Below, piece by piece: positions 10,006-18,106 of a stretch of 64,000 nt of DNA; position 1 is the first letter of the stretch, and every line of letters starts with the position of its first letter. The stretch is taken from assembly GCA_947452905.1 (NCBI GenBank), contig CANGEP010000006.1, positions 62,001-126,000 on the forward strand, read 5' to 3'. Below the pieces are notes generated by a model. The model was not told where the DNA came from. It did not search any database and saw only the letters and a program-made list of their open reading frames with translations. The position numbers and the translations under genes were made by a program. Source of the DNA: Bacteroidota bacterium. Its GTDB lineage: Bacteria > Bacteroidota > Bacteroidia > Chitinophagales > Chitinophagaceae.

Positions 10006-12024
10006 ATGCGTTTATTTTTCTCTTTACTTTTAGTGTCATCTTCAGTATTTTTTGCGCAAGCACAAAAGGCTATTAAACCTCCTAAATTAGGCTACAGAAA
10101 TACAGTTATTTTAAAAATAAATGGGCTGGAATTTAAAGACCTTAACAAGAATGGGAAGCTTGATAAGTATGAAGATTGGCGTTTGTCCAATTCGGCGAGG
10201 GCTTTAGATTTAATTTCTAAAATGACAACTGAAGACAAGGTTGGATTTATGCTAATTAGTTCGTCTAGAATGAAAAACGATTGGTCTTTTGAAGGTCCTA
10301 AATCGCGTGAACCTATTACGAGCGATTTTAATGAGGAGGATTTAGTTCAAAATACTAATATGTTTACAAGGCAGCCATTGCCTATTAGTATGATGATGGC
10401 TGCGGGAACTACTAAAGCAGTTAAAAATTTTAAGCTAAGACATTTTATTTTACGCGCCAATGTAAGTGCTCGCACTACTGCGGAGTGGACCAATAAATTA
10501 CAAGCCTTATGTGAATCGGATGCTTTAGGAATTCCTTGCATTATTGCATCTAATCCACGTAATCATATTACTAAAGATGCTTCTATTGGTTTAAGTGTAG
10601 GTACAACCACTTTTTCTACATGGCCTTCCGAACTTGGTTTATCGGCAATGAATGATTTAAAACTTACAAGAACCTTTGCAGATATCGCCAGACAAGAATG
10701 GGCGGCCGTAGGTTTACGCAAGGGGTACATGTACATGGCCGATTTATCTACTGAGCCTAGATGGCAAAGAATAGAAGGCACTTTTGGAGAAGATCCAGAA
10801 TGGGTGGGTAAAATGATTTATGAAATTATACGCGGCTTTCAAGGGCCAAGTTTAAATAATCAATCCGTAGCACTAACTACTAAACATTTTCCTGGAGGTG
10901 GTGCAGGTGAGGGAGGGCAAGATCCACATTTCCCATGGGGTAAAAGAGAAATTTTCACTTCGGGTAATTTAGATAACAATATTATCCCTTTCAAATATGC
11001 GATTAAAGCAGGCACTTCTTCTATAATGCCTTATTATTCTTATCCAGTGGGCACTAAATATCCAGAAATTGCATATGCTTATAATAAACCTGTGTTACAG
11101 GATTTATTAAGAAAAGAATTGGGCTTTACAGGCATTATTAATTCAGATACTGGGCCTATAGAGATGATGCCTTGGGGTGCCGAAAAGCTAACTATCGAAG
11201 AGCGCTATACCAAAGCCATTAATGCTGGTGTAAATATTTTTTCCGGAACTGCTGATCCCACAAAACTTTTAGACATTGTGAAAGCGGGTAAAGTGGATAT
11301 GAAACTTATTGATAGCTCGGTATATAAATTATTATTGGAGTTTTATCAATTGGGGTTATTCGAAAACCCTTATGTAGATGAAGAGGCTGCAGTAAAAATT
11401 GTGAATAACAAAAGCTTTCAGGAGCAAGCAAATTTAGCACTCAGAAAATCGATCGTATTATTAAGAAATGAAAACAAAACATTGCCATTAACTAGTAAGA
11501 CTACAAAAATTTATTTTGAATCTTATATGCAAAAAAGAGGGCAGGAAGCCAGCAATGTATATAAAGCAAAAGGAGGAGAGAACATAACTTTTGTAAATAC
11601 ACCCGAGGCTGCCGATATGATTGTATTATGGATAACACCCGGAGCAAAGTCTTTATTTGAAGCAGATGGTAACACTTTATCAGTATTGCTCTCCAAAAAT
11701 GCAGTGGATGTAAAATACATTAATGGGCTTAGTCAAAAAAAACCAACCATACTTGTTGTTAACTATACTAATCCATGGGTGATTAATGAAATTTACAATG
11801 AGCAAACCATGCCTAATATTAAAGCAGTCATTGCTACTTTTGGAACTACTACGGATGCGCTCTTAGATGTAATCACTGGTAAATTTAACCCTACTGGTAA
11901 AATGCCTTTTACAACTCCTAGTTCCGAAAAAGAAGTGAATGAAAACAAAGCTGATATCCCCGGATGGAAGGAGTCGCCTACCTATCCATTATTTAAGCTT
12001 AAAGAAGGCTTGAGTTATCATTAA
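10006..12024 (+). CDS. Glycoside hydrolase family 3 protein (beta-glycosidase)
   Basis: A 672-residue secreted enzyme (signal ending QAQKA). Near residue 45 is an EF-hand-like DLNKNGKLDKYEDWR, as in several Bacteroidota GH3 proteins. The N-terminal barrel has KHFPGGGAGEGGQD, and the likely nucleophile is Asp381 in GIINSDTGPIEMM; many GH3 enzymes have SDW or SDY here. A GH3 C-terminal domain follows (ALRKSIVLLRNENKTLPL). No FnIII-like tail is seen. It would release terminal sugars from oligosaccharides; bond specificity cannot be read from sequence. It is the last gene before a terminator. Confidence 0.9.
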   Translation: MRLFFSLLLVSSSVFFAQAQKAIKPPKLGYRNTVILKINGLEFKDLNKNGKLDKYEDWRLSNSARALDLISKMTTEDKVGFMLISSSRMKNDWSFEGPKSREPITSDFNEEDLVQNTNMFTRQPLPISMMMAAGTTKAVKNFKLRHFILRANVSARTTAEWTNKLQALCESDALGIPCIIASNPRNHITKDASIGLSVGTTTFSTWPSELGLSAMNDLKLTRTFADIARQEWAAVGLRKGYMYMADLSTEPRWQRIEGTFGEDPEWVGKMIYEIIRGFQGPSLNNQSVALTTKHFPGGGAGEGGQDPHFPWGKREIFTSGNLDNNIIPFKYAIKAGTSSIMPYYSYPVGTKYPEIAYAYNKPVLQDLLRKELGFTGIINSDTGPIEMMPWGAEKLTIEERYTKAINAGVNIFSGTADPTKLLDIVKAGKVDMKLIDSSVYKLLLEFYQLGLFENPYVDEEAAVKIVNNKSFQEQANLALRKSIVLLRNENKTLPLTSKTTKIYFESYMQKRGQEASNVYKAKGGENITFVNTPEAADMIVLWITPGAKSLFEADGNTLSVLLSKNAVDVKYINGLSQKKPTILVVNYTNPWVINEIYNEQTMPNIKAVIATFGTTTDALLDVITGKFNPTGKMPFTTPSSEKEVNENKADIPGWKESPTYPLFKLKEGLSYH

Positions 12025-12045
12025 AAAACATTCATTTGATCCAAT

Positions 12046-12079
12046 AAAAAAAGCCTCCCCATTTGGGAAGGCTTTTTTT
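12046..12079. terminator. Bidirectional terminator between GH3 gene and tRNA-like RNA
   Basis: AAGCCT and AGGCTT arms with one mismatch enclose CCC-ATTT-GGG. The hairpin is flanked by an A-run on one side and a T-run on the other, so it can stop transcription from both strands. On + it ends the pectin locus; on - it lies just after the tRNA-like element. Confidence 0.85.
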
Positions 12080-12084
12080 ATTGC

Positions 12085-12252
12085 TGTAGGGGGAGGGCTC
12101 GAACCTCCAAGAGGCAGTTAGCTATAACACAAAGTTTCAGTGGTCGACCCTGGTCGTCCCGATTACTCGGGACGGCTCTATGTTACGTTTATCCCGTTAT
12201 CCCCACCTTCGAGACAAGAAGGTACGTTTGCCAAAAATTTCGTCACCCCACA
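12085..12252 (-). ncRNA. tRNA-like RNA with a 97-nt variable-region insertion
   Basis: Read on the minus strand, the element folds as a cloverleaf. The acceptor arms TGTGGGG and CCCTACA pair over 7 bp with one G-T. T8 G9 are followed by a 3-bp D stem (ACG/CGT) whose loop contains GG. The anticodon arm CCTTC-TTGTCTC-GAAGG has 5 perfect pairs (12206-12222). The T arm GGAGG-TTCGAGC-CCTCC is perfect (12092-12108). The variable region (12109-12205) is 97 nt and includes an 8-bp hairpin with a GTAA loop. The anticodon position reads GTC (Asp-like) and the discriminator is G, but position 37 is a pyrimidine and CCA is not encoded, so decoding is doubtful. A promoter lies upstream and a terminator directly downstream. 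A decayed tRNA with an insertion is the alternative. Confidence 0.6.
12155..12174. repeat. Perfect 8-bp hairpin within the tRNA-like RNA
   Basis: CGTCCCGA and TCGGGACG flank a 4-nt loop that reads GTAA on the minus strand, a GNRA tetraloop, which favours an RNA-level structure on that strand. Such G/C-rich hairpins also occur as dispersed intergenic repeats in Bacteroidota. Confidence 0.7.
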
Positions 12253-12308
12253 GTATTAAGAACTCATCATTTGAGTATTTTCGGTGTGTTTATCCTCATT
12301 TGATATAT

Positions 12309-12340
12309 CAAAACTAAGCTAATACGTCATACGTTGCAAA
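12309..12340 (-). promoter_or_regulatory. Promoter for the tRNA-like RNA (TTTG / TAGTTTTG)
   Basis: On the minus strand a TTTG (12337-12340) is followed after 20 nt by TAGTTTTG (12309-12316), matching the Bacteroidota -33/-7 consensus in sequence and spacing. Initiation would fall near 12303-12306, about 50 nt before the cloverleaf. No protein gene lies downstream on this strand before the terminator. Confidence 0.65.
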
Positions 12341-12346
12341 TAATTT

Positions 12347-12377
12347 AATAATTATTTTTAAAATGTAGATAATTATT
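12347..12377. promoter_or_regulatory. AT-rich inverted repeat upstream of the Lrp-family gene
   Basis: AATAATTAT (12347-12355) and ATAATTATT (12369-12377) form a 9-bp inverted repeat with a 13-bp spacer, ending 34 bp before the lrp start. Lrp/AsnC proteins often bind AT-rich dyads and autoregulate, so it may be an operator. In such AT-rich DNA chance is a real alternative. Confidence 0.3.
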
Positions 12378-12411
12378 AATAAATTAGCCTATTATTTAAA
12401 AGTATATAAAA

Positions 12412-12900
12412 ATGGAGTCAAAAACAGCCCCCAAATTAAACATCGACAAAAGCTTAGATAAGCTGGATTTGCAAATTATTCAGGCAATGATGCAGGATGC
12501 CGAGGTTTCCTATGCCGATTTAGGTAAGCAATTTTTTGTATCTGGAGGTACCATCCATGTTCGAATCAAAAAATTAGAAGAGCTAGGCATAGTGCAAGGA
12601 AAAAGATTAGCGGTGGATTTAAAACTCTTGGGCTATGACATTATAGCCTTTATCGGCATTTATTTGGAAAAAAGTTCGATGTATGATACCGTTGCACAAG
12701 CGCTTAAAGCCATCCCACAAGTGGTGCGTGTAAATTATACAACAGGTAATTATAGCATGTTTGTAGAAATTGTTTGTAAAGACATTCAACAACTTCGTTT
12801 TGTTTTACATGATGAGCTCCAAAAGATTAAAGGCATTGAACGAACCGAAACCTTAATTTCTTTAGAAGAAAGTTTTTCGCGTAATGTAAGGATCGTATAA
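12412..12900 (+). CDS. Lrp/AsnC family transcriptional regulator
   Basis: The 162-residue protein has an N-terminal winged helix (about residues 17-60; YADLGKQFFVSGGTIHVRIKKLEELG region) and a C-terminal ligand-binding RAM domain (YDIIAFIGIYLE onward). Members of this family sense amino acids or related metabolites and form octamers. It is 34 bp before the molybdenum hydroxylase genes on the same strand, so it may control or be co-transcribed with them. Its ligand is not deducible. Confidence 0.9.
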   Translation: MESKTAPKLNIDKSLDKLDLQIIQAMMQDAEVSYADLGKQFFVSGGTIHVRIKKLEELGIVQGKRLAVDLKLLGYDIIAFIGIYLEKSSMYDTVAQALKAIPQVVRVNYTTGNYSMFVEIVCKDIQQLRFVLHDELQKIKGIERTETLISLEESFSRNVRIV

Positions 12901-12934
12901 ACAAAGCTTTGTAAATTACATCAAACCTTAGTTC

Positions 12935-13540
12935 ATGAAACCTTGTAACTATAATGATGCCAGAAGGGGATTTTTAAAAAAATCGGCTGCTATTGCTGCC
13001 TTATATTTAACACCCTCCTCTTTAGTAAAAGCATTTGCCATAGAGGCAGTGGTGCCAGCCCCCATTGCTAAAGAAAAATTAACCATTACTATAAATGGAA
13101 AATTAATGCATCTCGAAATTGATGCACGTTCCACCATTTTAAATTTACTAAGAGAAGAGTTAAGTTTTACTGGCACTAAAAAAGGATGTGAGATGGGACA
13201 ATGTGGTGCTTGTACGATTCATATAAACGGCAAACGAACTAAGTCTTGTATGCAATTGGCGATTAGCAATCAAAACAATGTTATTACTACCATCGAGGGT
13301 TTATCTAGTACCGAGCAATTGCATCCTATGCAAGCAGCATTTTTAAAACATGATGCTTTCCAATGTGGCTATTGTACATCGGGTCAAATTATGTCAGCAG
13401 TAGCATGTGTTAGAGAAGGTCAGGCAAAAACAAGAGACTCCATAAAAACTTATATGGATACTAATATTTGTAGATGCGGTGCCTATCAAAATATTGTGGA
13501 TGCTATCGAAGAAGTAGCTAAAACTGGAATCAAAATTTAA
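12935..13540 (+). CDS. Tat-exported [2Fe-2S] subunit of a molybdenum hydroxylase
   Basis: The 201-residue protein has a twin-arginine signal (DARRGFLKKSAA, Arg10-Arg11), a plant-type ferredoxin domain with Cys85, Cys90, Cys93 and Cys105, and a second helical [2Fe-2S] domain with Cys144, Cys147, Cys179 and Cys181 (QCGYCTSGQ, NICRCGAYQN). This is the small subunit of the xanthine dehydrogenase/aldehyde oxidoreductase family. The signal implies periplasmic action, with the cofactor subunit exported as a passenger. It pairs with the next gene, 21 bp away. No FAD subunit is adjacent. Confidence 0.93.
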   Translation: MKPCNYNDARRGFLKKSAAIAALYLTPSSLVKAFAIEAVVPAPIAKEKLTITINGKLMHLEIDARSTILNLLREELSFTGTKKGCEMGQCGACTIHINGKRTKSCMQLAISNQNNVITTIEGLSSTEQLHPMQAAFLKHDAFQCGYCTSGQIMSAVACVREGQAKTRDSIKTYMDTNICRCGAYQNIVDAIEEVAKTGIKI

Positions 13541-13561
13541 TCCACTCCAAATTATTATACA

Positions 13562-15799
13562 ATGAATACGAATAATACAAATACAATATTCTGGGAAGAT
13601 GAAAGAGTGGACGGTGCCGATAAAGTAACGGGTAAAGCTAGGTATACCGCCGAACACAGCTTACCGAATTTAGCCTACGCAGTTTTTGTAACTAGTAATA
13701 TTGCCAAGGGGACAATAAAAAATTTAGATGTTTCCAAAGCACTTTCAATGAATGGGGTATTGGATATTATTTATTATGTCAATTGTCCTGCAGTACCGGG
13801 CTATAATAGTAATGCTGCAGAGCGTCCTAAAAATGTAACAGAGTGGAGAGGACACAAAGTGTTGTATGATAATAAGGTTCGCTTTTTTGGACAACCCATT
13901 GCACTTATAGTGGCAGATAGTTTAGAGAATGCAAATGCTGCGATACGTTTTGTAAAACCAGAATATGAAACAGAAAGTTTTGAAACTAATTTTGATAAAG
14001 CAAGACTTAACCCCGCAAATTTAAAGCCAGGGGTTACTTATAAAAGAGGAGTAGATGGCGTAAAGACAGCAGCAGCAAGCGTAGAATCAGAATATAATAT
14101 TCCTATCGAAGTGCATAATCCCATGGAATTGCAAGCTACCATTGCTTATTGGGAAGCAGAGGACAAATTACTTTTATACGATAAAACACAGGGACCCAAA
14201 AGTACCCAATCGGCTGTAGCCCGAACTTTTGGTTTACCCGAAAAAAATGTAAGAGTAATTGCAGAAAACGTAGGAGGTGCTTTTGGAAGTTCATTAAGAT
14301 CATGGTCCAATGTACCTGCTGCTTGTATTGCGGCTAAAAAACTAAACCGACCTGTTAAATTAGTTTTAACGCGTCCTCAAATGTTTACATTAATTGGTTA
14401 CCGTCCACAATCATGGCAAAAAGTAAATATTGCTGCCGATGCAGAAGGTAATTTTTTATCGATTAATCATGAAGCCATCAGTAATACTTCTCGCTATGAA
14501 GATTTTAGAGAAGGAATTGTAGATGTTTCTAAATTTTTATATGCTTGCGAAAATGTAAATACTAAATATAGTTTATTGCCGCTTGATTTAAGTACGCCTA
14601 TATGGATGCGAGGTCCCGGTGAAGCTACAGGTTGCTTTGCTTTAGAATCGGCCATCGACGAGTTATCCTATAAATTAAAAATGGATCCAATAGCATTACG
14701 ATTAAAAAACTTTACGGCTATTAATCCCGAAAATAAATTACCATTTTCTGATAATAATATTAAAGCACTTTATGAGTATGGTATGACTAAAATTGGCTGG
14801 AAAAACAGACCAATGGTTCCAGGAACAGTTAAGGAAAATGGGATGCTAATTGGCTATGGCATGGCAGTGGGTGTTTTTGGTGCAGGCAAAGGAACAGCCT
14901 CGGTGCGTGCAGTTTTAGCTAATGATGGAAAATTATTATTAGAATGTGCCGTAAGTGATATGGGGCCAGGCACTACTACTTCGATGACAAAAATTGCAGG
15001 GGAAGCTATGCAAATGCCTATTGCAAAAATTAAATTTAAATTAGGAGATTCTGATTTACCTCCAGGCCCTTCACAAGGAGGATCTGGAACTACTTCTACA
15101 GTTGGATCTGCAGTTGATTTAGCCTGTAAAACTTTACAACAAAAATTAAAAGAGTTAGCCATTCAATTTGCTTCAGGTTTTAATACCCTTACTGCCGATG
15201 CACTTGAAGTGAAAAATGAGATGGTGATTGTAAAAGCAGACAGTTCTAAAAAGATAGAAATCCCTGCTTTATTGAAATTAGCCAATCAAGATAAAATTGA
15301 TTTAACTATTAATTCTTCGGGTAAAACCCCTGAGCAATTAAAATTTACAAGCAATTCTTTTTCGGCACATTTTGTGAAACTTTCCGTAAATCCAAAAGAT
15401 GGAAAAATAAAAGTTTTACAAGTAGTGACAACAGGTGATGCTGGAAAAATAATTAGTCCTAAAACTGCACGCAGTCAAATGTTAGGTGGTGTTGTAGGAG
15501 GAATCGGCATGGCCTTATCTGAAAAACTTGAAATTGATCATACTACTGGTCAAATTATAAATGCCAGCTTTGGGGCTTATCATGTTCCTTTACATTCACA
15601 AATACCGCCTACCGATGCCTGGTTTGTAAACAAGCCCGACTTAAATGTAAATGATATAGGGGCGAAGGGTATAGGGGAGATTGCACTTATAGGATTTGCT
15701 GCTGCAATTGCCAATGCAGTATATAATGCTACTGGCAAGAGAGTAAGAGACCTGCCTATTACTGCAGATAAACTAGGATTCAAAAATGGCAAAGCCTAA
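13562..15799 (+). CDS. Molybdopterin-binding large subunit of a xanthine dehydrogenase-family hydroxylase
   Basis: A 745-residue molybdopterin-cytosine-dinucleotide-type subunit. It begins with ERVDGADKVTGKARYTAE, has AENVGGAFGSSLRSW and QGGSGTTSTVGSA for cofactor binding, and ends with GAKGIGEIALIGFAAAIANA, which carries the conserved active-site Glu. It lacks a signal peptide and would follow the Tat signal of its small subunit. The family hydroxylates aldehydes or N-heterocycles with water as oxygen source. The small-plus-large arrangement resembles isoquinoline 1-oxidoreductase, while the Tat signal resembles periplasmic aldehyde oxidoreductase. The substrate is unknown. Confidence 0.92.
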   Translation: MNTNNTNTIFWEDERVDGADKVTGKARYTAEHSLPNLAYAVFVTSNIAKGTIKNLDVSKALSMNGVLDIIYYVNCPAVPGYNSNAAERPKNVTEWRGHKVLYDNKVRFFGQPIALIVADSLENANAAIRFVKPEYETESFETNFDKARLNPANLKPGVTYKRGVDGVKTAAASVESEYNIPIEVHNPMELQATIAYWEAEDKLLLYDKTQGPKSTQSAVARTFGLPEKNVRVIAENVGGAFGSSLRSWSNVPAACIAAKKLNRPVKLVLTRPQMFTLIGYRPQSWQKVNIAADAEGNFLSINHEAISNTSRYEDFREGIVDVSKFLYACENVNTKYSLLPLDLSTPIWMRGPGEATGCFALESAIDELSYKLKMDPIALRLKNFTAINPENKLPFSDNNIKALYEYGMTKIGWKNRPMVPGTVKENGMLIGYGMAVGVFGAGKGTASVRAVLANDGKLLLECAVSDMGPGTTTSMTKIAGEAMQMPIAKIKFKLGDSDLPPGPSQGGSGTTSTVGSAVDLACKTLQQKLKELAIQFASGFNTLTADALEVKNEMVIVKADSSKKIEIPALLKLANQDKIDLTINSSGKTPEQLKFTSNSFSAHFVKLSVNPKDGKIKVLQVVTTGDAGKIISPKTARSQMLGGVVGGIGMALSEKLEIDHTTGQIINASFGAYHVPLHSQIPPTDAWFVNKPDLNVNDIGAKGIGEIALIGFAAAIANAVYNATGKRVRDLPITADKLGFKNGKA

Positions 15800-15800
15800 A

Positions 15801-15829
15801 TTATAATTTATAAAGTTTATAATTTATAA
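15801..15829. repeat. Tandem copy of TTATAATTTATAA between convergent genes
   Basis: The 13-bp string occurs twice (15801-15813 and 15817-15829). The second copy holds the last codons and stop of the acyl-CoA dehydrogenase gene. It could be a small slippage duplication. No G/C-rich terminator is visible between the convergent stops, which are 17 bp apart. Confidence 0.6.
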
Positions 15830-17592
15830 CCATCGTCGGCCACTAACTGAGCACAAATGCGGCGTCTAGCTTCTTTGGAATTAAAAGGTTCTACTTTGGT
15901 AAAACGTTTTAAGCCAATATGCATCATTCTTAATTCATCGCCTTCGGCAAAACTATTTAAAGCGTCCTTGCCTGCTTTATTAATAGCGTCTGCTGCATCA
16001 TAAATATAAGTGCGTACAATATCGGCTTGAACACTAGTGGCTGCTTCTCCTTTTTGTGCGGTTAATTTTTCTAATCTTAATAAAGCCGACTCTGCATGAT
16101 ATGCTATGATTGACATATCAGCAATATTCATAAGTATCTCTTGCTCTTTATTTAAAGTCATCATTAATTTTTGAACCGCAGCACCAGCCACCATTAAAAC
16201 ACATTTCTTAAAATTAGCGATGTATTTTTTTTCTTTGGCAAAAGCACCTTCGTCTTCGCTTCCAAAATCAGGAATGCTCATTAATTCTTGTTGCACACTT
16301 AAAGCAGGTCCCATTAAATCGAGCTGTCCTTTCATGGCACGTTTTAAAACCATATCTACGGTGAGCAAACGATTAATCTCGTTTGTGCCTTCGTAAATTC
16401 TATTAATACGACTATCACGATAAGCTTTTGAAATACTATACTCATCACTATAGCCATTGCCACCGTGAACTTGTACACCTTCATCCACTACAAAGTCTAA
16501 TACCTCCGAGCCAAACACTTTTAAAATAGCACATTCGATAGCATATTCTTCGGCAGCACCTAATAAAGATTCGGATAAATTTTTTCCTGCCGCTGCAAGT
16601 TCAACTTCTTTTTCATCAATATGACGAGATACACGATACAAGGCAGTTTCGCCCACCCACATTCTAATGGCCATCTCGGCAAGTTTATGACGGATTGCAC
16701 CAAATTTTACAATGGGTAATTTAAACTGCTCTCTTGTTTTAGCATATTGTACTGAAGTGGTAATGGCTCTGCGTGCACCTCCTAAAGTAGCAGCGCCTAA
16801 TTTTAATCTGCCAATATTTAAAACATTAAAAGCAATTAAATGTCCTTTACCAATTTCACCTAAAACATTTTCAACTGGTACTTTACAATCATTAAAATAT
16901 AATTGCACAGTACTAGAACCTTTAATACCCATTTTATGTTCTTCGGGTCCTTGCGTAAAACCTTCCATGCCTCTTTCTAAAATAAAGCCAGTAAATTTAT
17001 CGCCATCTATTTTTGCAAACACAGTATATACATCGGCAAAGCCTCCATTGGTAATCCAACATTTTTGTCCATTTAAAATATAATGTTTACCATCAGCACT
17101 TAAGGTAGCAGTTGTTTTAGCACCCAATGCATCGGAACCACTATTGGGTTCGGTTAAACCATACGCGCCTTTCCATTCACCACTGGCTAATTTGGGAACA
17201 TATTTTTCTCTTTGTGCTTCAGTGCCAAAATACAAAATAGGTAAAGTACCAATCCCTGTATGCGCTGCATTGGCCACCGAAAAAGAATAACCTCCTCCCA
17301 AATACTCTGCTACAATGGTAGCAGTTACAAAATCTTTTCCTAAACCACCATATTGTTCAGGAACAGTAATACCTAAAAGGCCTTGTGCACCTGCTTTTTC
17401 GAGCAAGCTAGGCATTAATCCAGCTTCTAGTTTATCAATACGATCTGCAACAGGTAATACTTCAGTATCTACAAACTGATCACACATATCTCGCACCATT
17501 ATTTGTTCCTCATTAAAATCTTCGGGAATAAATACTTCGGATGCTTTTACTTCTCTAATGATCCACTCTCCTCCATGTATTGTTGTGTTCAT
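15817..17592 (-). CDS. Acyl-CoA dehydrogenase family protein
   Basis: A 591-residue flavoprotein of the long form common in Bacteroidota. The N-terminal helical domain is followed by the FAD/substrate motifs YGLTEPNSGSDALG and CWITNGGFADVYTVFAK. The dehydrogenase helical domain has the catalytic Glu in RIYEGTNEINR. About 150 extra C-terminal residues form an additional helical region. It catalyses the first step of acyl-CoA beta-oxidation, passing electrons to ETF. The gene lies 36 bp downstream of marR on the same strand, so MarR probably controls it. Confidence 0.93.
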   Translation of the reverse strand: MNTTIHGGEWIIREVKASEVFIPEDFNEEQIMVRDMCDQFVDTEVLPVADRIDKLEAGLMPSLLEKAGAQGLLGITVPEQYGGLGKDFVTATIVAEYLGGGYSFSVANAAHTGIGTLPILYFGTEAQREKYVPKLASGEWKGAYGLTEPNSGSDALGAKTTATLSADGKHYILNGQKCWITNGGFADVYTVFAKIDGDKFTGFILERGMEGFTQGPEEHKMGIKGSSTVQLYFNDCKVPVENVLGEIGKGHLIAFNVLNIGRLKLGAATLGGARRAITTSVQYAKTREQFKLPIVKFGAIRHKLAEMAIRMWVGETALYRVSRHIDEKEVELAAAGKNLSESLLGAAEEYAIECAILKVFGSEVLDFVVDEGVQVHGGNGYSDEYSISKAYRDSRINRIYEGTNEINRLLTVDMVLKRAMKGQLDLMGPALSVQQELMSIPDFGSEDEGAFAKEKKYIANFKKCVLMVAGAAVQKLMMTLNKEQEILMNIADMSIIAYHAESALLRLEKLTAQKGEAATSVQADIVRTYIYDAADAINKAGKDALNSFAEGDELRMMHIGLKRFTKVEPFNSKEARRRICAQLVADDGYKL

Positions 17593-17628
17593 AAAAAATA
17601 TTTTAATAGGGTCTAATAATTTTTTGAA

Positions 17629-18084
17629 TTAAATTAAATCGGGATGTGTTAAATTATCATACACTTTTTGAAAAACAGATTTTACAACTTCAATCTCCTC
17701 TTTACTGATATGTTGTAATGCTTCGTTCATTGTTTGGTTCGCAAGATGATAAGTAATTTCTTGCAATGGCTTTGCAGTGTCGGTTAAACATACAAGATTA
17801 ATACGTCTATCCGTTGTACTTGCTACGCGCGTAACCAAGCCTTGTTTTTCGAGATTATCAATTAAGCGTGTAATGCTTGCTTTGTCTCTAAAAGTGCGGG
17901 TACCCAATTCCTGTTGACTTAATTCATCTTCTTTCCAAAGATGATACAAGACCGACCATTGTTCGATGGTAATATCGAGTCCAGCAGTACGAAAATTTTT
18001 TTGTAAACGACGTGCAACAGCAGTAGTGGCCATGCCATTAATCACACTGTATAATTCCCCTCTTTTAAATTGGTTGTTTGACAT
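17629..18084 (-). CDS. MarR family transcriptional regulator
   Basis: The 151-residue protein has the dimeric winged-helix architecture of MarR: WSVLYHLWKEDELSQQELG, then the recognition helix and wing (RDKASITRLIDNLEKQGLVTRV...DRRINLVCLT). It is the first gene of a two-gene unit with an acyl-CoA dehydrogenase. A 16-bp palindrome sits between its promoter and its start codon, indicating autorepression. The ligand may be a fatty or aromatic acid or its CoA ester, by analogy with MarR repressors of acyl-CoA catabolism. Confidence 0.93.
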   Translation of the reverse strand: MSNNQFKRGELYSVINGMATTAVARRLQKNFRTAGLDITIEQWSVLYHLWKEDELSQQELGTRTFRDKASITRLIDNLEKQGLVTRVASTTDRRINLVCLTDTAKPLQEITYHLANQTMNEALQHISKEEIEVVKSVFQKVYDNLTHPDLI

Positions 18085-18088
18085 ATAG

Positions 18089-18104
18089 TTAGTTATGCAA
18101 CTAA
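18089..18104. promoter_or_regulatory. MarR-type palindromic operator
   Basis: TTAGTTATGCAACTAA has perfect 6-bp arms (TTAGTT, AACTAA) around ATGC, the size and shape of a MarR box. It lies 4 bp before the marR start and just downstream of the -7 box, over the expected transcription start, so bound repressor would block initiation. Confidence 0.7.
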
Positions 18105-18106
18105 TT

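Noticed and set aside
12187..12205. On the minus strand, a string like the I-SceI site or the 23S rRNA GGGGATAAC loop
   Set aside because: About 14 of 18 positions match I-SceI, which is expected roughly by chance in a window of this size on both strands. No rRNA context or intron is present.
12085..12252. tmRNA or tRNA-Sec as identity of the tRNA-like element
   Set aside because: tmRNA has no anticodon arm or full D arm and carries a tag reading frame; none is seen here. tRNA-Sec would need an extended acceptor stem and TCA anticodon, while this one has 7 bp and GTC.
14854..15162. 102-residue minus-strand reading frame in the molybdenum subunit gene
   Set aside because: It is the antisense shadow of the conserved QGGSGTTSTVGSA region.
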